Positions 39,622-48,975 are shown, counted from the first letter of the stretch. The stretch: DNA of 64,000 bases from a bacterium (GCA_905221095.1 CAJNBV010000009.1:6963-70962), one strand, 5' to 3'. Program-made: numbers and translations. The notes: a model not told the origin generated them from the letters alone.

Positions 39622-40257
39622 TTACACTAAGTTTACAGGAATTTCAACTTCGCGTAAATCTTGGTCAGTTAAAGTGACTTTTCCATTAAAAAACTCTACA
39701 AGTGCAGCTTTAATAGTTTCTTTTTCTTCTTTATCAACATAAATCATCGTATCGACTTGATCTGTAAAATTTGTATCTAGCTCCATGAGATTATGTTCTT
39801 TAAGGAAGTTACTGTACTCTTGGTACTGAGCGTAGGACATTTGAATAGCAATTCCAGCCTGTTCCTTTATTTCAATGATGCCAATTTCTTTGACAGCTAA
39901 GGCCACACTGCCGGCGTAAGCACGAATCAATCCTCCAGCGCCTAGTTTAATACCACCAAAGTAGCGTGTCACGACCACACAGACATTGGTGAGGCTGTGA
40001 TTTTCTAGTACCCCAAGCATGGGAACGCCAGCAGTACCACTAGGCTCACCATCATCACTTGTACGTTTGATTTCACTACGTTCTCCAATAATAAATGCAG
40101 AGCAATTATGTGTCGCTTTGTAGTGTTCTTTTTTGATGGCAGTAATGAAGTCACGAGCCTCTTCTTCGCTATAAACACGCTTGGCATGACAGATAAAGCG
40201 GGATTTTTTGATTTCTTCTTGGACTTGACCGTCTTCTTTAATTGTTCTAAATTCCAT
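39622..40257 (-). CDS. YigZ/IMPACT family protein
   Basis: 211 residues. N-terminal UPF0029 domain with the TSDDGEPSGTAGVPML signature and RYFGGIKLGAGGLIRAYAG, then a ferredoxin-like C-terminal part. Bacterial members are conserved, and eukaryotic IMPACT regulates Gcn2, but the bacterial role is not clear. It is divergent from comFA, with 56 bp between the starts, the usual place in streptococci. Confidence 0.93.
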   Translation of the reverse strand: MEFRTIKEDGQVQEEIKKSRFICHAKRVYSEEEARDFITAIKKEHYKATHNCSAFIIGERSEIKRTSDDGEPSGTAGVPMLGVLENHSLTNVCVVVTRYFGGIKLGAGGLIRAYAGSVALAVKEIGIIEIKEQAGIAIQMSYAQYQEYSNFLKEHNLMELDTNFTDQVDTMIYVDKEEKETIKAALVEFFNGKVTLTDQDLREVEIPVNLV

Positions 40258-40298
40258 GATTTAATTGTACTAAAAAATCATCTAAAGCGCTAGGTTTT

Positions 40299-40306
40299 TA
40301 CGAATA
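40299..40306 (+). promoter_or_regulatory. SigX (ComX) cin-box before comFA
   Basis: TACGAATA matches the competence sigma factor box exactly. It stands only 7 bp before the comFA ATG. Confidence 0.92.
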
Positions 40307-40313
40307 AAGAAGT

Positions 40314-41612
40314 ATGAAAGTAAATCCAAATTATCTCGGTCGTTTGTTTACTGAGAATGAATTAACTAAAGAGGAACGTCAGTTGGCGGAGAAACTTCCA
40401 GCAATGAGAAAGGAGAAGGGGAAACTTTTCTGTCAACGTTGTGATAGTACTATTCTGGAAGAATGGTATTTGCCCATCGGTGCTTACTATTGTCGAGAGT
40501 GCTTGCTGATGAAGCGAGTCAGGAGTGACCAAGCTTTATACTATTTTCCGCAGGAGGATTTTCCTAAACAGGATGTTCTTAAATGGCGTAGTCAATTAAC
40601 TCCTTTTCAAGAGAAGGTGTCAGAGGGACTGATTCAAGCAGTAGATGAGCAAGAACCAACCTTGGTTCATGCGGTAACAGGAGCAGGAAAGACAGAAATG
40701 ATTTATCAAGTTGTGGCTAAGGTGATTAATAGGGGTGGTGCAGTTTGTTTGGCCAGTCCTCGCATAGATGTTTGTTTGGAGCTGTACAAGCGCCTGCAAG
40801 ATGATTTTGCTTGCGAGATAGCTCTTCTACATGGAGAATCAGAACCGTACTTCCGAACCCCATTAGTTGTTGCGACGACCCATCAGTTATTGAAGTTTTA
40901 TCAAGCATTTGATTTACTGATAGTGGATGAAGTAGATGCCTTTCCTTATGTTGACAATCCAACGCTTTACCATGCTGTCAAGAATAGTGTAAAGGAGAAT
41001 GGGCTGAGAATCTTTTTAACAGCGACTTCGACAGATGAGTTAGATAGGAAGGTTCGTTTAGGGGAACTAAAAAGATTGAGTTTGCCTAGACGATTCCATG
41101 GGAATCCATTGATTATTCCTAAGCCAGTTTGGTTATCGGATTTTAATCGCTATTTGGATAAAAATCGTTTGTCACCAAAGTTAAAGACTTATATTGAGAA
41201 ACAGAGAAAGACAGCTTATCCTTTACTCATTTTTGCATCAGAAATTAAAAAAGGGGAGCAGCTAAAAGAAATCTTACAGGAGCAATTTCCAAATGAGAAA
41301 ATTGGCTTTGTGTCTTCTGTAACAGAAGATCGATTAGAGCAAGTACAAGCTTTTCGAGATGGAGAATTGACAATACTGATTAGTACGACGATATTGGAAC
41401 GTGGAGTTACCTTCCCTTGTGTGGATGTTTTTGTAGTAGAGGCCAATCATCGTTTGTTTACCAAGTCTAGTTTGATTCAGATTGGTGGCCGAGTTGGACG
41501 AAGCATGGATAGACCGACAGGAGATTTGCTTTTCTTTCATGACGGATTAAATGATTCAATCAAGAAGGCAATTAAGGAAATTCAGCAGATGAACAAGGAG
41601 GCAGGCTTATGA
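40314..41612 (+). CDS. comFA: Competence helicase ComFA
   Basis: 432 residues. N-terminal four-cysteine zinc site (CQRC...YYCREC), then a superfamily 2 helicase: Walker A AVTGAGKTEM, DEVD box (LIVDEVDAFP), TATS motif and QIGGRVGRS (motif VI). It pulls single-stranded DNA through ComEC with ComFC. A cin-box sits 7 bp upstream, so the start implies a near-leaderless message; the next in-frame ATG is at codon 31 and would remove the first conserved part, so it is not favoured. It overlaps comFC by 4 bp. Confidence 0.96.
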   Translation: MKVNPNYLGRLFTENELTKEERQLAEKLPAMRKEKGKLFCQRCDSTILEEWYLPIGAYYCRECLLMKRVRSDQALYYFPQEDFPKQDVLKWRSQLTPFQEKVSEGLIQAVDEQEPTLVHAVTGAGKTEMIYQVVAKVINRGGAVCLASPRIDVCLELYKRLQDDFACEIALLHGESEPYFRTPLVVATTHQLLKFYQAFDLLIVDEVDAFPYVDNPTLYHAVKNSVKENGLRIFLTATSTDELDRKVRLGELKRLSLPRRFHGNPLIIPKPVWLSDFNRYLDKNRLSPKLKTYIEKQRKTAYPLLIFASEIKKGEQLKEILQEQFPNEKIGFVSSVTEDRLEQVQAFRDGELTILISTTILERGVTFPCVDVFVVEANHRLFTKSSLIQIGGRVGRSMDRPTGDLLFFHDGLNDSIKKAIKEIQQMNKEAGL

Positions 41613-42271
41613 AGTGTTTGCTATGTGGGCATACAATGAAGACTGTCTTAACTTTTAGTAGTCTCTTACTTCTGAAGAATGGTGACTCTTGTCTTTGTTC
41701 AGACTGTGACTCTACTTTTGAGAGAATTGGAGAAAAGAACTGTCCAAATTGTATGAAAACAGGTTTGTCAACAAAGTGTCAAGATTGTCAATTTTGGTGT
41801 AAAGAAGGAGTTGAGGTCAATCATAGAGCGATTTTTACTTACAATCAAGCTATGAAAGATTTTTTCAGTCGGTATAAGTTTGATGGGGACTTCCTTTTAA
41901 GAAAAGTTTTTTCTTCATTTTTAAGTGAGGAGTTGAAAAAGTACAAAGAGTATCAATTTGTAGTCATTCCCCTAAGTCCTGAAAGATTGCTTGACAGAGG
42001 ATTTAATCAGGTTGAAGGTTTAGTTGAAGCAGCAGGTTTCAAGTATCTGGATTTATTAGAGAAAAGAGAAGAGAGAGCTAGTTCTTCTAAAAGTCGCTCA
42101 GAACGTCTGGCGACAGAACTTCCGTTCTTTATTAAAAGTGGAGTCAGCATTCCTAAGAAAATCCTACTTATAGATGATATTTATACTACAGGAACAACTA
42201 TAAATCGTGTGAAGAAACTGCTGGCAGAAGCTGGTGCTGAGGATGTAAAAACTTTTTCCCTTGTAAGATGA
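41609..42271 (+). CDS. comFC: Competence protein ComFC
   Basis: 220 residues. N-terminal zinc fingers (CLLCGH, CLCSDC, CPNC, CQDC) and a C-terminal phosphoribosyltransferase-type fold with the PRPP loop ILLIDDIYTTGTT. Works with ComFA and DprA in DNA uptake. It overlaps comFA (ATGA) and is therefore part of the late competence regulon. The gap of 79 bp to hpf contains the hpf promoter. Confidence 0.95.
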   Translation: MKCLLCGHTMKTVLTFSSLLLLKNGDSCLCSDCDSTFERIGEKNCPNCMKTGLSTKCQDCQFWCKEGVEVNHRAIFTYNQAMKDFFSRYKFDGDFLLRKVFSSFLSEELKKYKEYQFVVIPLSPERLLDRGFNQVEGLVEAAGFKYLDLLEKREERASSSKSRSERLATELPFFIKSGVSIPKKILLIDDIYTTGTTINRVKKLLAEAGAEDVKTFSLVR

Positions 42272-42280
42272 GGAAAAAAT

Positions 42281-42309
42281 TTGCAAAAATAAAATGAAAG
42301 CGTTATAAT
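42281..42309 (+). promoter_or_regulatory. hpf promoter with overlapping cre-like site
   Basis: TTGCAA (42281-42286), 17-bp spacer and TATAAT (42304-42309). The sequence ATGAAAGCGTTATAAT (42294-42309) matches the CcpA cre consensus WTGNAARCGNWWWCAW at all but one base and covers the -10 box. Confidence 0.65.
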
Positions 42310-42350
42310 GAAATCAGAAAAACAAAAATGTTTAGAAAGAAGGTACTCAT

Positions 42351-42899
42351 ATGATTAAATATAGTATCCGTGGTGAAAACCTAGAAGTAACAGAAGCAAT
42401 TCGTGATTATGTAGTTTCTAAACTCGAAAAGATCGAAAAGTATTTTCAAGCTGAACAAGAGTTGGATGCTCGAGTTAACTTGAAGGTGTATCGTGAAAAA
42501 ACTGCTAAAGTGGAAGTAACGATTCCGCTTGGCTCTATTACTCTTCGTGCAGAAGATGTGTCTCAAGATATGTATGGTTCAATTGACCTTGTAACCGATA
42601 AAATTGAACGTCAGATTCGTAAAAATAAAACAAAAATCGAGCGTAAAAATAAAAATAAGGTGGCAACTAGTCAATTATTTACAGATGCTTTGGTGGAAGA
42701 TCCAAATGTTGTCCAGTCTAGAGTTGTTCGTTCAAAACAAATTGATTTAAAACCAATGGATTTGGAAGAAGCTATTCTACAGATGGATTTGTTGGGACAT
42801 GATTTCTTTATCTATGTGGATGTTGAAGATCAAACAACCAATGTGATTTATCGTCGTGAGGATGGCGAGATTGGCTTGTTAGAAGTTAAAGAATCTTAA
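42351..42899 (+). CDS. hpf: Ribosome hibernation promoting factor, long form
   Basis: 182 residues. The N-terminal domain (about 1-100) binds the 30S decoding region; the C-terminal domain (about 120-182, containing KPMDLEEAILQMDLLGHDFF) dimerises to form 100S ribosomes. This is the long HPF used by Firmicutes in place of RMF plus short HPF. It has its own promoter and is followed by a strong terminator. Confidence 0.96.
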   Translation: MIKYSIRGENLEVTEAIRDYVVSKLEKIEKYFQAEQELDARVNLKVYREKTAKVEVTIPLGSITLRAEDVSQDMYGSIDLVTDKIERQIRKNKTKIERKNKNKVATSQLFTDALVEDPNVVQSRVVRSKQIDLKPMDLEEAILQMDLLGHDFFIYVDVEDQTTNVIYRREDGEIGLLEVKES

Positions 42900-42912
42900 T
42901 TTCAATATGTGT

Positions 42913-42948
42913 AAAGGTAGGTTTACTGAGTTGTAAACCTCCTTTTTC
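42913..42948 (+). terminator. Terminator of hpf
   Basis: AAAGG-AGGTTTAC and GTAAACCT-CCTTTTT pair around TGAGTT, with the T run on the right. Confidence 0.85.
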
Positions 42949-43006
42949 TTATAGTTTGTAGAATTACTGATTACACTTTTAAAAAGTCGCTTTTTGGTGG
43001 TTATTA

Positions 43007-43015
43007 TGGTATAAT
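43007..43015 (+). promoter_or_regulatory. Extended -10 promoter of gdpP
   Basis: TG-G-TATAAT (TATAAT 43010-43015). An ATG overlaps this box, which proves that the first ATG of the frame is not the translation start. Confidence 0.75.
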
Positions 43016-43034
43016 GGGTGCCAAGAGGTTTGGA

Positions 43035-45008
43035 ATGAAAAAATTTTATGTAAGTCCTATTTTCCCCTTAATATTAGGAATAGTGGCGTTCGGAGTGCTA
43101 TCTGTGCAACTTGTTTTTGTAACGAATACACTGGTAACGCTATTTCTTTTGCTACTTATTTTGGGTTCATATATTTTATTGTTCATCCATCAGAGAGACT
43201 ACTACTCAAGGAGTGAAGTAGAACAAATCCAGTATGTAAACCATCAAGCTGAAGAAAGTTTGACAACCTTGTTAGAACAGATGCCTGTTGGAGTTATTAA
43301 ATTAGACTTGTCGTCAGGTGAAGTTGAATGGTTTAATCCTTATGCTGAATTGATTTTGACTAATGAAGTGGGCGAGATTGATGTGGCATTAATTCAAACA
43401 ATTATAAAGGCTTCTGTAGGGAATCCAGGTTCTTATGCCACCTTGGGTGAAACCCGTTATTCGGTTCATATGGACAAGGTATCTGGAGTTCTTTACTTCT
43501 TTGATGTGTCTGGAGAATACGAAGCGACTGTTGAGTTAGTGACGAGTCGGCCTGTGATTGGAATCGTTTCTGTTGACAACTACGATGATTTAGAAGATGA
43601 AACATCCGAGTCTGATATCAGTCATATCAATAGTTTTGTAGCCAATTTTGTTTCAGAATTTGCTGGTAAACATGCCATGTTCTCCCGTCGAGTAAGTATG
43701 GATCGTTTTTATCTGTTTACGGACTATACGGTGCTTGAGGGTTTGATGAATGATAAATTTTCTGTTATTGATGCTTTCAGAGAAGAGTCAAAACAGAGAC
43801 AGTTGCCTTTGACCTTGAGTATGGGATTTTCTTATGGTGATGGAAATCATGATGAAATTGGGAAAGTTGCATTGCTCAACTTGAACTTGGCTGAAGTGCG
43901 TGGTGGCGACCAGGTGGTTGTCAAGGAGAATGATGAAACGAAAAATCCCGTTTATTTTGGTGGTGGATCTGCGGCGTCAATCAAACGTACAAGGACACGT
44001 ACGCGCGCTATGATGACGGCTATTTCAGATAAAATTCGAAGTGTGGATCAGGTTTTTGTAGTTGGTCACAAAAATCTAGATATGGATGCTTTGGGCTCTG
44101 CTGTAGGTATGCAGTTGTTTGCTAGTAATGTGACTGAAAATAGCTATGCTCTTTATGATGAAGATCAAATGTCACCGGATATTGAACGAGCTGTTTCATT
44201 CTTAGAAAAAGAAGGAGTTACGAAGTTGTTGTCTGTTAAGGAGGCAATGGGCTTGGTGACTAATCGTTCTTTGTTGATACTTGTAGACCATTCAAAGACA
44301 GCTTTAACTTTATCAAAAGATTTTTATGATTTGTTTACACAGACCATCGTTATTGACCACCACAGAAGGGATCAGGATTTTCCTGATAATGCAGTTATCA
44401 CTTATATCGAAAGTGGTGCAAGCAGTGCCAGTGAGTTGGTAACGGAATTGATTCAGTTCCAAAATTCTAAGAAAAATCGTTTGAGTCGTATGCAAGCCAG
44501 TGTTTTAATGGCTGGTATGATGCTGGATACTAAAAATTTCACCTCCCGAGTGACTAGTCGGACATTTGATGTTGCTAGCTATCTCAGAACGCGCGGAAGT
44601 GATAGTATTGCTATCCAAGAAATCGCTGCGACAGATTTTGAAGAATATCGTGAGGTCAATGAACTGATTTTACAGGGGCGTAAATTAGGTTCAGATGTAT
44701 TGATAGCAGAGGCTACGGACTCGAAATGCTATGATACAGTTGTTATTAGTAAGGCAGCAGATGCCATGTTAGCCATGTCAGGTATTGAAGCGAGTTTTGT
44801 TCTTGCGAAGAATACACAAGGATTTATCTCTATCTCAGCTCGAAGTCGTAGTAAAATGAATGTACAACGGATTATGGAAGAGCTGGGAGGTGGCGGCCAC
44901 TTTAATTTGGCAGCAGCTCAAATTAAGGATTTAACCTTGTCAGAAGCAGGTGAAAAACTGACAGAAATTGTATTAAATGAAATAAAGGAAAAGGAGAAAG
45001 AAGAATGA
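43035..45008 (+). CDS. gdpP: Cyclic di-AMP phosphodiesterase GdpP (Pde1)
   Basis: 657 residues from ATG 43035 ([10 protein letters not shown]). The ATG 21 bp earlier lies within the promoter -10. Two membrane helices (about 8-55), a PAS domain, a degenerate GGDEF domain, then the DHH (IDHHRRDQ) and DHHA1 domains ([12 protein letters not shown]). It breaks c-di-AMP to pApA and sets potassium balance and beta-lactam tolerance. It overlaps rplI by 4 bp. Confidence 0.96.
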   Translation: MKKFYVSPIFPLILGIVAFGVLSVQLVFVTNTLVTLFLLLLILGSYILLFIHQRDYYSRSEVEQIQYVNHQAEESLTTLLEQMPVGVIKLDLSSGEVEWFNPYAELILTNEVGEIDVALIQTIIKASVGNPGSYATLGETRYSVHMDKVSGVLYFFDVSGEYEATVELVTSRPVIGIVSVDNYDDLEDETSESDISHINSFVANFVSEFAGKHAMFSRRVSMDRFYLFTDYTVLEGLMNDKFSVIDAFREESKQRQLPLTLSMGFSYGDGNHDEIGKVALLNLNLAEVRGGDQVVVKENDETKNPVYFGGGSAASIKRTRTRTRAMMTAISDKIRSVDQVFVVGHKNLDMDALGSAVGMQLFASNVTENSYALYDEDQMSPDIERAVSFLEKEGVTKLLSVKEAMGLVTNRSLLILVDHSKTALTLSKDFYDLFTQTIVIDHHRRDQDFPDNAVITYIESGASSASELVTELIQFQNSKKNRLSRMQASVLMAGMMLDTKNFTSRVTSRTFDVASYLRTRGSDSIAIQEIAATDFEEYREVNELILQGRKLGSDVLIAEATDSKCYDTVVISKAADAMLAMSGIEASFVLAKNTQGFISISARSRSKMNVQRIMEELGGGGHFNLAAAQIKDLTLSEAGEKLTEIVLNEIKEKEKEE

Positions 45009-45457
45009 AAGTAATCTTTTTAGCAGATGTTAAAGGAAAAGGTAAAAAAGGCGAAATTAAGGAAGTACCAACAGGGTATGCGCAAAACTTTCTTATCAAA
45101 AAGAATCTAGCCAAAGAAGCGACTGCTCAAGCGGTAGGTGAACTACGTGGTAAACAAAAATCTGAAGAAAAAGCTCATGCTGAGATGATTGCAGAAGCAA
45201 AAGCAATTAAAGCACAACTTGAAGCAGAGGAAACTGTTGTAGAATTTGTTGAAAAAGTTGGTCCAGATGGTCGTACCTTTGGTTCTATTACCAATAAGAA
45301 AATTGCAGAAGAATTGCAAAAGCAATTTGGAATTAAGATTGATAAACGTCATATCCAAGTACAAGCTCCGATTCGAGCAGTTGGTTTGATTGATGTACCA
45401 GTGAAAATCTATCAAGATATCACAAGTGTGATCAATCTTCGTGTGAAAGAAGGATAA
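45005..45457 (+). CDS. rplI: 50S ribosomal protein L9
   Basis: 150 residues. N-terminal globular half with the L9 signature [16 protein letters not shown], then a long connecting helix and C-terminal domain. The gene is part of the gdpP-rplI-dnaB cluster conserved in Firmicutes. Confidence 0.98.
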   Translation: MKVIFLADVKGKGKKGEIKEVPTGYAQNFLIKKNLAKEATAQAVGELRGKQKSEEKAHAEMIAEAKAIKAQLEAEETVVEFVEKVGPDGRTFGSITNKKIAEELQKQFGIKIDKRHIQVQAPIRAVGLIDVPVKIYQDITSVINLRVKEG

Positions 45458-45500
45458 ATTTACACCTTCTTGACAAGATTGTAAAAGGAAGGGAAGTCTG

Positions 45501-46853
45501 ATGGCAGAAGTAGAAGAGTTACGAGTACAACCTCAAGATATTTTGGCTGAGCAATCCGTTTTGGGGGCTATCTTTATTGATGAGAGTAAGCTTGTTTTTG
45601 TGCGAGAATACATTGAGTCTCGCGACTTTTTTAAGTATGCCCATCGATTGATTTTCCAAGCCATGGTTGATTTATCCGATCGTGGCGATGCTATAGATGC
45701 AACAACGGTTCGTACCATTCTTGATAATCAAGGGGATTTACAGAATATTGGTGGCTTGTCTTACTTGGTTGAGATTGTCAATTCTGTGCCAACTTCTGCC
45801 AATGCGGAGTACTATGCTAAAATTGTTGCAGAAAAGGCTATGCTTCGGCGTTTAATCGCTAAGTTGACAGAGTCTGTCAACCAAGCTTACGAGGCTTCGC
45901 AACCAGCTGATGAAATCATTGCTCAGGCAGAAAAAGGGCTGATTGATGTCAGTGAAAATGCAAATCGAAGTGGATTTAAGAACATTCGAGATGTGTTGAA
46001 CGTCAACTTTGGAAATCTGGAATCTCGCTCGCAACAAACGACCGATATTACTGGTATTGCGACAGGTTATCGTGATTTGGATCATATGACGACTGGTCTG
46101 CACGAGGAGGAGTTGATTATTCTAGCAGCTCGTCCGGCGGTTGGTAAGACAGCCTTTGCCTTGAATATTGCTCAGAATATTGGAACCAAGTTGGACAAAA
46201 CGGTTGCTATCTTTTCGCTCGAAATGGGTGCAGAGAGTCTAGTAGACCGTATGCTTGCGGCAGAAGGGTTGGTGGAGTCGCATTCTATTCGTACGGGTCA
46301 ATTGACCGATGAGGAATGGCAAAAGTATACCATTGCCCAAGGTAATTTGGCTAATGCAAGTATCTATATCGATGATACACCAGGGATTCGGATTACAGAG
46401 ATTCGATCACGTTCACGTAAACTGGCTCAAGAAACTGGAAATCTTGGTTTGATTTTGATAGACTACCTTCAATTGATCACGGGAACTGGTCGAGAAAACC
46501 GCCAACAAGAAGTTTCAGAAATTTCACGTCAGTTGAAAATTTTAGCTAAGGAACTGAAGGTTCCTGTAATTGCTCTAAGTCAGCTTTCTCGTGGTGTAGA
46601 ACAACGTCAGGACAAGAGACCAGTCTTGTCTGATATTCGTGAATCTGGGTCTATTGAGCAGGACGCTGATATCGTAGCCTTTCTTTATCGCGACGATTAC
46701 TATGAGCGTGGTGGTGAAGAAGAGGAAGGTATACCAAATAATAAGGTAGAAGTTATTATTGAGAAAAACCGTAGTGGAGCTCGTGGAACGGTGGAATTAA
46801 TTTTCCAAAAAGAATACAATAAATTTTCAAGTATCTCAAAAAGGGAGGCATAA
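45501..46853 (+). CDS. dnaB: Replicative DNA helicase DnaB
   Basis: 450 residues. N-terminal domain (about 1-150), linker and RecA-like C-terminal domain with Walker A ARPAVGKTAFAL near residue 210 and Walker B LILIDYLQL near 320. It unwinds DNA ahead of the replisome. In Bacillus the gene is called dnaC, and that name is also used for streptococci. Not the initiator DnaB of Bacillus. Confidence 0.97.
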   Translation: MAEVEELRVQPQDILAEQSVLGAIFIDESKLVFVREYIESRDFFKYAHRLIFQAMVDLSDRGDAIDATTVRTILDNQGDLQNIGGLSYLVEIVNSVPTSANAEYYAKIVAEKAMLRRLIAKLTESVNQAYEASQPADEIIAQAEKGLIDVSENANRSGFKNIRDVLNVNFGNLESRSQQTTDITGIATGYRDLDHMTTGLHEEELIILAARPAVGKTAFALNIAQNIGTKLDKTVAIFSLEMGAESLVDRMLAAEGLVESHSIRTGQLTDEEWQKYTIAQGNLANASIYIDDTPGIRITEIRSRSRKLAQETGNLGLILIDYLQLITGTGRENRQQEVSEISRQLKILAKELKVPVIALSQLSRGVEQRQDKRPVLSDIRESGSIEQDADIVAFLYRDDYYERGGEEEEGIPNNKVEVIIEKNRSGARGTVELIFQKEYNKFSSISKREA

Positions 46854-46854
46854 A

Positions 46855-47121
46855 ATGACAGATGCATTTACAGATGTAGCCAAGATGAAAAAAATTAAAG
46901 AAGAAATCAAGGCGCATGAGGGTCATGTAATTGAAATGACTTTGGAAAATGGACGTAAGCGCCAAAAAAATAGATTGGGTAAGCTAATTGAAGTTTATCC
47001 ATCCCTATTTATCGTGGAATTTGGGAACGTTGAAGGAGATAAGCAAGCTAATGTTTATGTTGAGTCCTTTACTTACTCAGATATCCTTACGGAAAAGAAT
47101 TTGATTCATTATCTGGACTAA
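46855..47121 (+). CDS. veg: Veg family protein
   Basis: 88 residues, matching the Veg/DUF1021 family: VAKMKKIKEEIKAHEGHVIEM, then the GRKRQKNRLGKL element. In Bacillus Veg stimulates biofilm gene expression; the role in streptococci is not proven. It starts 1 bp after the dnaB stop region. A perfect palindromic terminator ends the transcript. Confidence 0.9.
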   Translation: MTDAFTDVAKMKKIKEEIKAHEGHVIEMTLENGRKRQKNRLGKLIEVYPSLFIVEFGNVEGDKQANVYVESFTYSDILTEKNLIHYLD

Positions 47122-47150
47122 AGTGAGAAATTTTCTCACTTTTTCTTTTT
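47120..47150 (+). terminator. Terminator of the gdpP-rplI-dnaB-veg transcript
   Basis: AAGTGAGAAA followed by TTTTCTCACTT is a perfect stem with TTTTCTTTTT after it. Confidence 0.92.
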
Positions 47151-47152
47151 TC

Positions 47153-47160
47153 TTCGAATA
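47153..47160 (+). promoter_or_regulatory. Candidate cin-box of cbpD
   Basis: TTCGAATA differs at one base from the SigX box TACGAATA. It is the only cin-like element between veg and cbpD, and cbpD is a late competence gene in pneumococcus. It is 155 bp from the start codon, with a BOX element in between. Confidence 0.6.
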
Positions 47161-47186
47161 GTTTAAGTGAAGGCAATCTTCGATTT

Positions 47187-47292
47187 ATACTCTTCGAAAA
47201 TCAAATTCAAACCACGTCAGCTTCGCCTTGCCATACTCAAGTATAGCCTGCGCCTAGCTTCCTAGTTTGATCTTTAATTTTCATTGAGTACT
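47187..47292. repeat. BOX element, short A-C form, in the cbpD leader
   Basis: About 105 bp, starting ATACTCTTCG and ending CATTGAGTA. It has the A module (ACCACGTCAGCTTCGCCTTGCC) and a C module (GCCTGCGCCTAGCTTCC), but no B module. It lies between the candidate cin-box and the cbpD ribosome binding site, and so would be transcribed in the untranslated leader. Confidence 0.88.
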
Positions 47293-47314
47293 ATATTATT
47301 TTCAAGGAGGAAGA

Positions 47315-48430
47315 ATGAAAATTTCACCATTTACAGTAACAGAGACAGGGTTTTCTTTTAGAAAATCAGTTAAAAAGGTTGTTCCTTTTTTAGTAGTAGG
47401 ATTGATCCTAGCAGCGGGTGATAGTGTATATGCCTATTCTGGAGGGAACGGGTCGATTGCGCGAGGGGATGATTATCCTATTCATTATAAAAATGGCAGC
47501 CAGGAGATTGATAAGTGGCGCATGTATTCTCGTCAATGTACTTCTTTTGCAGCTTTTCGCTTAAGTGGTGTAAATGGTTTTGAGATTCCAGCTGCTTATG
47601 GAAATGCGAATGAATGGGGGCATCGTGCTCGTCGTGAAGGTTATCGTGTCGATAATACACCGACGATTGGTTCCATTGCTTGGTCTACTGCAGGAACGTA
47701 TGGTCACGTTGCCTGGGTTTCGAATGTAATGGGGGATAATATAGAAATTGAGGAATACAACTATGGTTATACAGGATCCTATAATAAACGAATTATAAAA
47801 GCCAATACGATGACAGGATTTATTCATTTTAAAGATTTGGATGGGGGTAATGTAGTAAGTAGTGGCAAAGTATTCGATAGTCAACCGTTGTTTTCGACAG
47901 GAGGAACACATTATTTTAAGAATAAGGCAGCTATAAAAAATAAACCTTTAGTTAGTGCAACTTCAATTGCATATTATTCTCCAGGTGAGAGTGTTCATTA
48001 TGATCAGGTACTTGAAAAAGATGGGTACAAGTGGTTGAGTTATATATCTTATAGTGGAAGTCGTCGTTATATTCAGTTAGAGGAGGTTGCGTCATCGCAG
48101 AATCAAACAGAAGGTAGTTCCAATGATTTTCTGACTGTTGGTTGGAAAAAAATAAATGGTAGTTGGTATCATTTTAAATCAAATGGATCTAAATCAACGG
48201 GATGGCTGAAGGATGGTTCAAGTTGGTATTATTTGAAATCATCTGGTGAAATGCAGACAGGATGGTTAAAGGAAAATGGCTCTTGGTATTATCTGGATAG
48301 TTCAGGGGCAATGAAAACAGGTTGGTATCAAGTCTCAGGTAAGTGGTATTATTCCTACTCTTCAGGCGTCTTAGCTGTCAATACGACGGTGGATGGCTAC
48401 AGAGTAAACAGTGATGGAGTACGAGTATAG
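47315..48430 (+). CDS. cbpD: Choline-binding murein hydrolase CbpD (competence fratricin)
   Basis: 371 residues. Signal peptide of about 40 residues (cut after DSVYA). A CHAP domain follows with cysteine in SRQCTSFAAF and histidine in GTYGHVAWV. One SH3b-like region (about 200-265) and four choline-binding repeats (GWKKINGSWYHF, GWLKDGSSWYYL, GWLKENGSWYYL, GWYQVSGKWYYS) end the protein with the VDGYRVNSDG tail. In pneumococcus this fratricin lyses non-competent neighbours and carries two SH3b domains, so this form seems shorter. Ribosome binding site AAGGAGG. Confidence 0.94.
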   Translation: MKISPFTVTETGFSFRKSVKKVVPFLVVGLILAAGDSVYAYSGGNGSIARGDDYPIHYKNGSQEIDKWRMYSRQCTSFAAFRLSGVNGFEIPAAYGNANEWGHRARREGYRVDNTPTIGSIAWSTAGTYGHVAWVSNVMGDNIEIEEYNYGYTGSYNKRIIKANTMTGFIHFKDLDGGNVVSSGKVFDSQPLFSTGGTHYFKNKAAIKNKPLVSATSIAYYSPGESVHYDQVLEKDGYKWLSYISYSGSRRYIQLEEVASSQNQTEGSSNDFLTVGWKKINGSWYHFKSNGSKSTGWLKDGSSWYYLKSSGEMQTGWLKENGSWYYLDSSGAMKTGWYQVSGKWYYSYSSGVLAVNTTVDGYRVNSDGVRV

Positions 48431-48436
48431 AAAATT

Positions 48437-48462
48437 GGGGCAGGAAAAATTTCCTGCTCTTT
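48437..48462 (+). terminator. Terminator of cbpD
   Basis: GGCAGGAAA and TTTCCTGCT form a stem followed by CTTTT, 7 bp past the cbpD stop. Confidence 0.85.
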
Positions 48463-48522
48463 TCTGTAAGCAGTTTCCTTGACTTTTTTTTTGTTTTGCG
48501 CTATCATATGTCCATATAATAT

Positions 48523-48608
<86 letters not shown>

Positions 48609-48620
48609 GTCTAATTCTGC

Positions 48621-48655
48621 ACCTTTTCCATATATGGTAAAGGTTTTTCTTTTTG
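48621..48655 (+). terminator. Riboswitch expression-platform terminator
   Basis: ACCTTTtCCATATATGGtAAAGGT is a near-perfect hairpin followed by TTTTCTTTTT. The CCATATA sequence can alternatively pair with the ATATATGG region just upstream of the aptamer (about 48512-48526), giving an antiterminator. Confidence 0.85.
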
Positions 48656-48684
48656 TCAAAGGAAAACGAGAAGAGGAGGTTGTT

Positions 48685-48975
48685 ATGAAAGCAAGCATTG
48701 CCTTGCAAGTTTTACCCCTATCACAGGGGATTGATCGGATAGCTGTTATCGATCAGGTCATTGCTTATCTGCAAGCTCAAGAAGTGACCATGGTGGTGAC
48801 ACCATTTGAAACGGTCTTGGAAGGGGAGTTTGATGAGCTCATGCGCATTCTTAAAGAATCGCTAGAAGTGGCAGGGCGTGAGGCAGATAATGTCTTTGCC
48901 AATGTCAAAATAAATGTAGGAGAGATTTTAAGTATTGATGAGAAACTTGAAAAGTATACTGAGACGACACATTAG
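48685..48975 (+). CDS. Thiamine-binding protein, MTH1187/YkoF-like
   Basis: 96 residues from ATG 48685 (MKASIALQVLPLSQG), preceded by AAGAGGAGG. An upstream in-frame ATG lies in the terminator and is rejected. The fold family (DUF77) binds thiamine or precursors. It opens the riboswitch-controlled operon. Its end overlaps the permease start. Confidence 0.9.
   Translation: MKASIALQVLPLSQGIDRIAVIDQVIAYLQAQEVTMVVTPFETVLEGEFDELMRILKESLEVAGREADNVFANVKINVGEILSIDEKLEKYTETTH

Noticed and set aside
43014-43034. Upstream ATG of gdpP
   Set aside because: The ATG overlaps the TATAAT of the gdpP promoter, so it would not be in the message. ATG 43035 with AGAGG is used.
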